From Hephaestia sp. MAHUQ-44 (GTDB taxonomy: Bacteria > Pseudomonadota > Alphaproteobacteria > Sphingomonadales > Sphingomonadaceae): DNA of 64,000 nucleotides. Numbering within the stretch: position 1 is the first letter of the stretch; the number at the start of each line of letters is the position of its first letter. The DNA lies in the NCBI RefSeq assembly GCF_023806085.1, contig NZ_JAMSLX010000002.1, forward strand, positions 310,001 to 374,000, read 5' to 3'. Below are positions 36,615 to 43,350 of this stretch, piece by piece. Both the position numbers and the translations under genes were made by a program. The notes beneath the pieces were generated by a model. That model saw only the letters and a program-made list of their open reading frames with translations, was not told the origin of the DNA and did no database searches.

Positions 36615-36620
36615 CAACCG

Positions 36621-38285
36621 ATGACCGATTCCCTCGATCTCGGCGAACCGCCCCAGCCTGCCAAGGCGCAGGCCTATCGCGTGCTCGCGCGCAAATATCG
36701 CCCGCAGACCTTTTCCGAGCTGATCGGGCAGGATGCGATGGTCACCACGCTGGCCAACGCGATCAAGCGCGGGCGGCTGGCGCACGCCTTTCTGCTCACC
36801 GGGGTGCGCGGGGTGGGCAAGACCTCGACCGCGCGGCTGATCGCCAAGGCGCTCAACTGCATCGGCCCCGATGGCGAGGGTGGTCCCACGATCGATCCGT
36901 GCGGTGTGTGCGAGCCGTGCCGTGCGATCGCCGAAGGGCGCCATATCGACGTGATCGAAATGGACGCCGCAAGCCACACCGGGGTCGACGACGTCCGCGA
37001 GATCATCGATGCCTCGCGCTATTCGGCAGTGTCGGCGCGCTACAAGATCTACATCATCGACGAAGTCCACATGCTCTCAAAAAACGCCTTCAACGCGCTG
37101 TTGAAGACGCTTGAGGAGCCGCCCGAACACGTCAAATTCCTGTTTGCCACCACCGAGGTCAACAAGGTGCCGGTGACGGTGCTGTCGCGCTGCCAGCGCT
37201 TCGATCTGCGCCGTATTTCGACCGACAAGCTCGGCGCGCATTTCGCCTGGGTGGCCGAACAGGAAGGCGTCGAGGCCGAACCCGAGGCGCTGGCGCTGAT
37301 CGCGCGGGCTGCCGAAGGCTCGGCACGCGACGGGCTGTCGATCCTCGATCAGGCGATCGCCCACGCCGGGATGGAAGGCGGCGGGGTCAGCGCGGAGGCG
37401 GTCCGCCAGATGCTCGGCCTGTCCGATCGCGGTGCGATGCGTGAGTTGATGGGCCTCGTACTCGCCGCCGATGCGCCGGGCGCGCTCGCGGCGCTCCGGC
37501 GCCAATATGATTACGGCGTCGATCCGCAAGCGGTGCTGCGTGCGTTGCTCGAAACCGTCCATGGGATCACTCTGGTCAAGCTCGGCACGCCGCCCGATCC
37601 TGCGCAACCCGCCGAAGAACGCCACGGCTATGAGGAATGGGGGAGCAAGCTCTCGTTCCCCGCGCTCCACCGGCTCTGGCAATTGCTGCTCAAGGGGCAT
37701 GACGAGGTCGCTCGCGCGTCGCTGCCGATCGAGGCGGCCGAAATGGCGCTGTTGCGCGTGATCCATGCGTCGAGCCTGCCCGATCCGGGCGAGCTGGCAC
37801 GCCGGATGGAAAAGGGGGAGGGGCCGCTGGCCCCGACCGCCGCCTCGACGCCCGCGGCCGCATCTGCGTCCGGCGCCGAGCCCAGCGCGGCGGCAGAAGA
37901 GGAACCACCCGCGCCGCCCGCCGATTTCGATGGCGTGATCGCGTTGCTCGACGGCGACGGCCAGATTGCGCTGTCCGAAAAGCTCAAGATTTCGGCGCGC
38001 GTGGTGGCCTACGAACCGCCCGATATCGTGCTCAGCTCGGCCAAGCCCTTGCCCGCCGATCTCGTCGCCGATCTTACCGCCGGGCTGCTGCGCGCCACCG
38101 GGCAGCGCTGGAAGGTGACGACCAACGATGCGCCGGGCGCGCCCTCGGTGCGCGAGGCCGAGGCGAAACAAAAGGCCGACGAGCTTGATTGGGTGAAAGC
38201 GACGCCGGTGGTAAAGGCCGCGCTCGATGCTTTCCCCGAAGCCGAGGTGACGGCATGGGAAACGAATAGACGGAGTGAAGCGTGA
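36621..38285 (+). CDS. dnaX: DNA polymerase III subunit gamma/tau
   Basis: A 554-residue clamp-loader subunit. RKYRPQTFSELIGQDAMV opens the AAA+ domain; Walker A is GVRGVGKTSTARLI; a zinc site uses CGVCEPC and an upstream Cys; Walker B is IIDEVHMLS, and SRC is in LSRCQRFDLRRI. An Ala/Glu/Pro linker (about 390-430) joins a C-terminal domain that binds the polymerase. I see no slippery A/T run that would suggest the frameshift used in E. coli. It overlaps ybaB by one base, the classical dnaX-ybaB pair. Confidence 0.96.
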   Translation: MTDSLDLGEPPQPAKAQAYRVLARKYRPQTFSELIGQDAMVTTLANAIKRGRLAHAFLLTGVRGVGKTSTARLIAKALNCIGPDGEGGPTIDPCGVCEPCRAIAEGRHIDVIEMDAASHTGVDDVREIIDASRYSAVSARYKIYIIDEVHMLSKNAFNALLKTLEEPPEHVKFLFATTEVNKVPVTVLSRCQRFDLRRISTDKLGAHFAWVAEQEGVEAEPEALALIARAAEGSARDGLSILDQAIAHAGMEGGGVSAEAVRQMLGLSDRGAMRELMGLVLAADAPGALAALRRQYDYGVDPQAVLRALLETVHGITLVKLGTPPDPAQPAEERHGYEEWGSKLSFPALHRLWQLLLKGHDEVARASLPIEAAEMALLRVIHASSLPDPGELARRMEKGEGPLAPTAASTPAAASASGAEPSAAAEEEPPAPPADFDGVIALLDGDGQIALSEKLKISARVVAYEPPDIVLSSAKPLPADLVADLTAGLLRATGQRWKVTTNDAPGAPSVREAEAKQKADELDWVKATPVVKAALDAFPEAEVTAWETNRRSEA

Positions 38286-38608
38286 TGAAGAGCCTCGAAG
38301 AGATGATGGCGATGGCCCAGAACGTCCAGGCCGAGCTGCAAAAGGCGCAGGACAGCCTTGATACGATCGAGGTCGAGGGTGCCGCCGGGGGCGGGCTGGT
38401 CAAGGTCAAGGCGTCGGCCAAAGGCCGGATCATCGGCCTCCAGATCGACGATTCGCTGATGCAGCCGTCCGAAAAGCAGATGCTGGAGGATCTGATCGCC
38501 GCCGCGATCAACGACGCGCGTACCAAGGCCGATCTCGCGGCCAATGCGGAAATGTCCAAGATGACCTCGGGCATTCCGCTGCCGCCGGGCTTCAAGCTCC
38601 CGTTCTGA
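38285..38608 (+). CDS. YbaB/EbfC family nucleoid-associated protein
   Basis: A 107-residue protein: MKSLEEMMAMAQNVQAELQK at the start, GGGLVKVKASAKGRIIGLQI and DLAANAEMSKMTSGIPLPPG are the family pattern. ATG 38285 (MKSLEEM) shares its A with the dnaX TGA. The protein binds DNA as a dimer. Its position next to dnaX is conserved across bacteria. Confidence 0.94.
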   Translation: MKSLEEMMAMAQNVQAELQKAQDSLDTIEVEGAAGGGLVKVKASAKGRIIGLQIDDSLMQPSEKQMLEDLIAAAINDARTKADLAANAEMSKMTSGIPLPPGFKLPF

Positions 38609-38618
38609 TCGGATCGCG

Positions 38619-39425
38619 ATGCGCGGTCGCGTCACGCTCGCCGCCATCGCCCTGTGCGGGGCCATCGCCACGCCGGCCCGGGCCGGTGACGAGCCCGCGC
38701 GCGCTTTCTGTTCGGACCGCCCCGGGCTCGGCACGCCCGCGTGCACGCTCGATCCCGGCCGGTTCCAGCTCGAATTGGGTCTGGGCGATTGGACGCGCGA
38801 CCGCGATGCCGGCAGCCGCACCGATACGGTCGCGGCGGGCGACGTTCTGCTGCGCTGGGGCGCCGGCGACCACACCGAGATCCAGCTCGGCTGGACCGCC
38901 TTCGGGCATGTGAATGTCCGCAGCGGCGGGCTGTCGGCGGACGAAAGCTCGGTCGGCGACGTCACGATTGCGGTCCGTCGCAACCTGCGCAACCCCGACG
39001 GCTCGGGCACCAGCCTCGCGGTCATGCCCTATGTCACGCTCCCGACCGGCGGCGACGCGATCGGTGCGGGGGACGTGGGGGTAGGCCTGCTGGCGCCGAT
39101 GGCGTTCGATCCCGGTGGTGCGATCTCGTTCGCGCTGACCCCGTCGGTCGCCGCGGCGGTGGACGAGGACCGCAACGGCCGTCACCTCGCTTACGGCGGG
39201 GTCGTCGGGCTGGGTTTCTCCCTGAGCGATGCGGTGGGTGCATCGCTGGAAGCCGCGGTCGTGCGCGACAACGATCCGGCGGGTCACAGCACCGAGGCGC
39301 TGGCCGGCGTCTCGCTCGGCTGGATGGCATCGCCCGACCTTCAGGTCGATATGGGCACCAACCTCGGCCTCAACAACGCATCAAACGACGTTCAACTCTA
39401 CGTCGGGCTATCCCGGAGATTCTAG
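38619..39425 (+). CDS. Outer-membrane beta-barrel, MetA-pathway/transporter type
   Basis: A 268-residue protein with a signal peptide (LAAIALCGAIATPARA). The mature part alternates short amphipathic strands such as RFQLELGLGDW, TEIQLGWTAFG, LAVMPYVTLPTGG and ALAGVSLGWMASPDLQVD, and ends in Phe (VGLSRRF), as expected for an outer-membrane barrel. The layout fits the putative MetA-pathway-of-phenol-degradation family, for which a true function is not known. It starts 10 bp after ybaB. Confidence 0.78.
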   Translation: MRGRVTLAAIALCGAIATPARAGDEPARAFCSDRPGLGTPACTLDPGRFQLELGLGDWTRDRDAGSRTDTVAAGDVLLRWGAGDHTEIQLGWTAFGHVNVRSGGLSADESSVGDVTIAVRRNLRNPDGSGTSLAVMPYVTLPTGGDAIGAGDVGVGLLAPMAFDPGGAISFALTPSVAAAVDEDRNGRHLAYGGVVGLGFSLSDAVGASLEAAVVRDNDPAGHSTEALAGVSLGWMASPDLQVDMGTNLGLNNASNDVQLYVGLSRRF

Positions 39426-39436
39426 GATTTTGAGTT

Positions 39437-39517
39437 CCGCACCGGCCCGCTCCCCCACGCGGCCACCCACAGGATCAGACTGGATGGGTGGCCGGGCGGG
39501 GGAGCGGGCCGGTGCGG
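39437..39517. terminator. Large inverted repeat between convergent genes
   Basis: A 33-nt left arm (39437-39469, CCGCACCGGCCCGCTCCCCC...) pairs with a right arm (39485-39517) ending GGGCCGGTGCGG; about 30 of 33 positions match, around a 15-base loop. It lies between a plus-strand and a minus-strand gene end, so bidirectional termination is plausible. Part of it recurs near 36515, which also suggests a repetitive extragenic palindrome. Confidence 0.7.
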
Positions 39518-39522
39518 CGCTC

Positions 39523-40224
39523 CTAACGCCGCAGGCAGGCATCCAGCGCATCGCGCCGCACCACGCCGCTGCGCCGCGCGATCGCATTGCCGTGGCGGCG
39601 CGTGAACCCGGTCGGCGCGATCGCCGCGCGCTTCTTGGGCAGCGGCAGCACCGCCGCGATCCGCGCGGCCTCGGTGGTGCTCAGCCGCGAGGCGTCGTGC
39701 CCGAAATAGCGCTGCGCGCCCGCATTGACGCCATAGGTGCCGATCCCGGTCTCGGCGATATTGAGATAGACTTCCATGATCCGGCGCTTGCCCCAGATCG
39801 TCTCGATCAGCACCGTGAACCACGCCTCCAGCGCCTTGCGCGGATAGCCGCCGCCCTGGATCAGGAAGGCATTCTTGGCGGTCTGCTGGCTGATCGTCGA
39901 GCCGCCCCGGATCCGCCCGCCCTTCGCGTTGCGCCGATAGGCGGTTTCGATCGCCGTGAAGTCGAAGCCGTTATGTGAACAGAATTTCGAATCCTCCCCC
40001 GCGATCGCCGCGCGCGCCATGTCGGGGTCGATTTGAGATAACGGCATCCAGTCCTTGTGGATGCCGCGTCCGTCGAGCGCATTGCCCAGCATCGTGAAGG
40101 TGACTGGCGGCGGCACGAAACGATACAGCGCCACCCACGCCACCGAGATCACGACGAACCAGAGCACGACCTTGAGGATCAGCCAGCAGAGTCGCCGAAA
40201 CGAAAAACGCGGGGATGTCGCCAT
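39523..40224 (-). CDS. mtgA: Monofunctional peptidoglycan transglycosylase
   Basis: A 233-residue protein with one N-terminal membrane helix (LCWLILKVVLWFVVISVAWVALY) and a GT51 domain. The catalytic Glu is in AIAGEDSKFCSHNGFD; GGSTISQQTAKNAFL and RRIMEVYLNIAETG are the other GT51 motifs. No transpeptidase domain follows, hence MtgA. It polymerises lipid II into glycan strands. It starts 39 bp after the rpoH stop on the same strand. Confidence 0.95.
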   Translation of the reverse strand: MATSPRFSFRRLCWLILKVVLWFVVISVAWVALYRFVPPPVTFTMLGNALDGRGIHKDWMPLSQIDPDMARAAIAGEDSKFCSHNGFDFTAIETAYRRNAKGGRIRGGSTISQQTAKNAFLIQGGGYPRKALEAWFTVLIETIWGKRRIMEVYLNIAETGIGTYGVNAGAQRYFGHDASRLSTTEAARIAAVLPLPKKRAAIAPTGFTRRHGNAIARRSGVVRRDALDACLRR

Positions 40225-40263
40225 CCCCGCGCTGTAGCGTGTTCGATCCGTCGACGAAACGAT

Positions 40264-41166
40264 TCAGACCGTGATCAGACGCTTTTCGCCCGCAAGCCGC
40301 ATCATCGCCTTTTGCAGCTTCTCGAACGCGCGCACCTCGATCTGGCGGACACGTTCGCGGCTGACGCCATAAACCTGGCTCAGTTCCTCGAGCGTCTTGG
40401 GATCGTCGGTCAGCCGCCGCTCGGTGAGAATGTGTTTCTCGCGATCGTTGAGATTGTCCATCGCCGAGACGAGCATCTCGTGGCGGACATCGGCCTCTTG
40501 CGCATCGGCGACGATCTGGTCCTGCAACGGGCTGTCGTCGGCGAGCCAATCCTGCCACTGGCCTTCGCCGTCCTCGCGCATGGGGACGTTGAGCGAGGTA
40601 TCCCCGCCCATCGCCATGCGGCGGTTCATGCTCGTCACCTCGTCCTCGGTGACGCCGAGATCGCGCGCGATCTTGGCGACGTCCTCGGGCTTCAAGTCGC
40701 CGTCCTCGAATGCGTCGAGCTTGGCCTTCATCCGGCGCAGGTTGAAGAACAGCTTCTTCTGCGCGGCGGTGGTGCCCATTTTGACGAGGCTCCACGAGCG
40801 CAGGATGAATTCCTGGATCGAGGCGCGAATCCACCACATCGCATAAGTGGCGAGGCGAAAACCCCGATCGGGCTCGAATTTCTTCACGCCCTGCATCAGC
40901 CCTATATTCCCTTCCGAGATCAGCTCGGAAACGGGCAGGCCATAGCCGCGATAGCCCATCGCGATCTTGGCCACGAGCCGCAGGTGCGAGGTGACGAGCT
41001 GGGCCGCCGCCTCGGTGTCGCCATGCTCCTGAAAGCGCTTGGCGAGCATATATTCCTGCTCGGGTTGCAGGATGGGAAATTTCTTGATCTCGGCGAGATA
41101 GCGGTTGAGGCTCGCCTCGCCGCCGAGTGCGGGGATCGTCGCGGGGACGTTGCTGCCGCTGGCCAT
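40264..41166 (-). CDS. rpoH: RNA polymerase heat-shock sigma factor RpoH
   Basis: A 300-residue sigma-32. Region 2 has LVTSHLRLVAKIAMGYRGYG and FRLATYAMWWIRASIQEFIL; the RpoH box is AAQKKLFFNLRR; region 4 has NDREKHILTERRL and YGVSRERVRQIEVRAFEKLQ. ATG 41166 is preferred because GGGAG sits nine bases upstream; ATG 41172 is three bases from it. The long frame to 41403 runs into rluD and is rejected. It directs heat-shock gene transcription. Confidence 0.95.
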   Translation of the reverse strand: MASGSNVPATIPALGGEASLNRYLAEIKKFPILQPEQEYMLAKRFQEHGDTEAAAQLVTSHLRLVAKIAMGYRGYGLPVSELISEGNIGLMQGVKKFEPDRGFRLATYAMWWIRASIQEFILRSWSLVKMGTTAAQKKLFFNLRRMKAKLDAFEDGDLKPEDVAKIARDLGVTEDEVTSMNRRMAMGGDTSLNVPMREDGEGQWQDWLADDSPLQDQIVADAQEADVRHEMLVSAMDNLNDREKHILTERRLTDDPKTLEELSQVYGVSRERVRQIEVRAFEKLQKAMMRLAGEKRLITV

Positions 41167-41218
41167 GATCATTGTCTCCCTGAACCGGCGCCAACGCTGC
41201 TGCGCTGTCGCATGAAAA

Positions 41219-42169
41219 CTATACGAGAAGTGACGTGAACAGTTCCTGCATGTCTGCAGGTAATTCGCTATCGAAGGACAAAGCGTGGCTTTCGACGGGG
41301 TGAATGAACCCCAGATGCGCCGCGTGCAAGGCTTGCCGTCGGAAACCCATCGTTTCCAGAATGACCCGATGAGCTGGTTTTGTTCTACCATAAACCGGGT
41401 CACCCAGCAAGGGGTTCCCGATCGAGGCCATGTGGACGCGGACCTGGTGGGTGCGCCCGGTTTCGAGCCGGCACTCGACCAGCGCCGCCTCGCGCAGCAG
41501 CTTGAGCGTGCGATAATGCGTCACCGCGCGCTTGCCGCCCGCGACGATCGCCATCTTCTTGCGGTTGGCGGGCGACCGCGCGAGCGGCGCGTCGATCGTG
41601 CCGGTCATCGGGTTGGGACGGCCGGCGACGATCGCCTGATAGCGCCGGTCGATCGAATGCGCCGCGAACTGCTTCGCCAGTCCGACATGCGCGCGATCGT
41701 GCTTGGCGGCGACGATCAGCCCCGAGGTGTCCTTGTCGATGCGGTGGACGATCCCCGGCCGGGCGACCCCGCCGATCCCGCTCAACTGGCCCGCGCAATG
41801 GTGGAGCAACGCGTTGACCAGCGTGCCGTCGAGATTGCCGGCGGCGGGATGGACGACGAGCCCGGCGGGCTTGTCGACCACGATCAGATGCTCGTCCTCG
41901 AAAACCACGTCGAGCGCGATCGCCTGCGCCACGTTATGCGCGGGCTTTGGGTCGGGCACGGTGATCGAAAAGCGTTGGCCGGCGGTCGCCTTGCGCGACG
42001 GATCGCGCATCGCGACCCCATCGGCGCCCAGCACCTGGCCGCTGGAGATCAGCGCCTTGACGCGCTCGCGTGAAAGATTGGGGATCGCCTCGGTCAAGGC
42101 GCGGTCGAGCCGCCAGCCCTGGGCCGTCTCGGCGATCGCTACGTCGATGATGGAAACGCCCCCGTCCAT
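41219..42169 (-). CDS. rluD: RluA/RluD family rRNA pseudouridine synthase
   Basis: A 316-residue enzyme. An N-terminal S4 domain (LDRALTEAIPNLSRERVKAL) precedes the catalytic domain with the Asp in VHRIDKDTSGLIVAAK. LETGRTHQVRVHMASIGNPLLGDPVYG and FRRQALHAAHLGFIHP complete the RluA signature. The S4 domain favours RluD (23S rRNA positions near 1911-1917), but RluC cannot be excluded. It is divergent from the JAMM protease with 17 bp between starts. Confidence 0.92.
   Translation of the reverse strand: MDGGVSIIDVAIAETAQGWRLDRALTEAIPNLSRERVKALISSGQVLGADGVAMRDPSRKATAGQRFSITVPDPKPAHNVAQAIALDVVFEDEHLIVVDKPAGLVVHPAAGNLDGTLVNALLHHCAGQLSGIGGVARPGIVHRIDKDTSGLIVAAKHDRAHVGLAKQFAAHSIDRRYQAIVAGRPNPMTGTIDAPLARSPANRKKMAIVAGGKRAVTHYRTLKLLREAALVECRLETGRTHQVRVHMASIGNPLLGDPVYGRTKPAHRVILETMGFRRQALHAAHLGFIHPVESHALSFDSELPADMQELFTSLLV
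41222..41246 (-). promoter_or_regulatory. Candidate EcfG promoter for rpoH
   Basis: On the minus strand GGAAC (41246-41242) is followed after 16 bases by CGTA (41225-41222), one mismatch from GGAAC-N16/17-CGTT. It lies about 55-80 bp upstream of the rpoH start, inside the 3' end of the rluD-like gene. EcfG control of rpoH copies is known in other alphaproteobacteria. Confidence 0.45.
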
Positions 42170-42186
42170 GTCCTAGGGAGATGGCG

Positions 42187-42654
42187 ATGGAGGTACGGAT
42201 TTCAAGAGCGCTGTTGCAGCGCATCATCGATGAGGCGGCGGCCTCGCCGAAGCTGGAAGTGTGCGGGCTGTTGTTCGGGTCCCCGCAGGCGATCGACGCC
42301 GTGCAAGCGTGCCGCAACGTCGCCGCCGACCCCGTCGACAGTTTCGAGATCGATCCCGCTGCCCTGCTCGCCGCGCACCGCGCCGCACGAGCCGGTGGCC
42401 CGGCGATCGCGGGCTGCTATCATTCGCATCCGGGTGGTCCGGCCGAACCTTCGGCGCGCGATGCCGCCGCGGCGGCCCCCGATGGCGCCTTGTGGGTGAT
42501 CGTCGGCGGCGGTGCGGTGCGGGCCTGGCGCGCGCGGCGCGACGGACGGGGATTCGATCCGGTCGAGCTGGCGGTGGCGCCTTGCGCGTCGAGCCCCGCT
42601 CCGCCACAAGGTCGCGACGAAAACCCCTTGGTTCGGGAGCGATTTACCCGATGA
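42187..42654 (+). CDS. Mov34/MPN (JAMM) family metallopeptidase
   Basis: A 155-residue single-domain JAMM protein. The catalytic Glu is in LEVCGLLFG and the zinc motif is CYHSHPGGPAEPSARD (H-S-H-P, then S-x-x-D). ATG 42187 is preferred because AGGGAG is exactly six bases upstream; ATG 42181 would touch it. Bacterial JAMM proteins of this size cleave C-terminal tags of ubiquitin-like sulfur carriers or DNA-repair partners; the partner is unknown. It overlaps chpT by 4 bp. Confidence 0.85.
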   Translation: MEVRISRALLQRIIDEAAASPKLEVCGLLFGSPQAIDAVQACRNVAADPVDSFEIDPAALLAAHRAARAGGPAIAGCYHSHPGGPAEPSARDAAAAAPDGALWVIVGGGAVRAWRARRDGRGFDPVELAVAPCASSPAPPQGRDENPLVRERFTR

Positions 42655-43295
42655 CGATCAGTCCGGTCGATTTTGCCAGTCTGCTGTGTTCCCGCCTCTG
42701 CCACGATTTGCTCAGCCCGGTGGGTGCGCTCAACAACGGGCTCGAACTGCTGGCTGACGAGCATGATCCCGATATGCGCGCACGCTGCCTCGACCTGCTC
42801 GCCGAGAGCGCGCGCGCATCGGCCAACAAGCTCAAATTCTTCCGGCTCGCCTTCGGTGCGGCGGGCGGCTTCGGCGAGACGATCGACACGCGTGAAGCGC
42901 GGACCGCGATCGAAGGGCTGTTCGGCGACGCCAAGCGGCTCGAGATCGGCTGGCTGGTCGAGGAAGCAGCGCTGCCCAAGCCCGCGATCAAGGTGTTGCT
43001 CAACCTCGCGCTGATCGCGGGCGATGCGCTGGTGCGCGGTGGCCAGCTCGATATCGGCGCCGAGCTGCGCGACGACGGCCAGGTCGAGATCGTGGTGCGC
43101 GGGCAGGGGCCACGGATCGTGCTCGATCCCGAATTGCGCGCCGCGCTTGTCGGTACGCTCGATAATCCCGTCGATGCCCCGCGCGCGGCGGCGGCCTATC
43201 TCGCCGCATCGCTTGCGGCGGCGGCGGGCGGTACGATCCAGGTGTCCGATCCGGACGCTGAAATGCTCCTCTTCGGCGTCTCGATGGCTGGGTAA
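42651..43295 (+). CDS. chpT: Histidine phosphotransferase ChpT
   Basis: A 214-residue protein. The phosphoacceptor His18 lies in LLCSRLCHDLLSPVGALNNG, matching the ChpT dimerisation helix. The rest is a degenerate HATPase-like domain (LLNLALIAGDALVRGG, no G boxes), as in ChpT of the Caulobacter CckA-ChpT-CtrA phosphorelay. ChpT carries phosphate from CckA to CtrA and CpdR, controlling cell cycle and motility. It is placed directly upstream of a chemosensory operon, overlapping the JAMM gene by 4 bp. Confidence 0.9.
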   Translation: MTISPVDFASLLCSRLCHDLLSPVGALNNGLELLADEHDPDMRARCLDLLAESARASANKLKFFRLAFGAAGGFGETIDTREARTAIEGLFGDAKRLEIGWLVEEAALPKPAIKVLLNLALIAGDALVRGGQLDIGAELRDDGQVEIVVRGQGPRIVLDPELRAALVGTLDNPVDAPRAAAAYLAASLAAAAGGTIQVSDPDAEMLLFGVSMAG

Positions 43296-43350
43296 ACCGC
43301 TCTTTAACCGTTCGGCACCATAGCTGATCCCCGCCAAAGCGCGGGGCCTC

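Noticed and set aside
36621-38285. Programmed frameshift in dnaX giving a short gamma form
   Set aside because: No A6/A7-type slippery sequence with a downstream stop was seen in the expected area.
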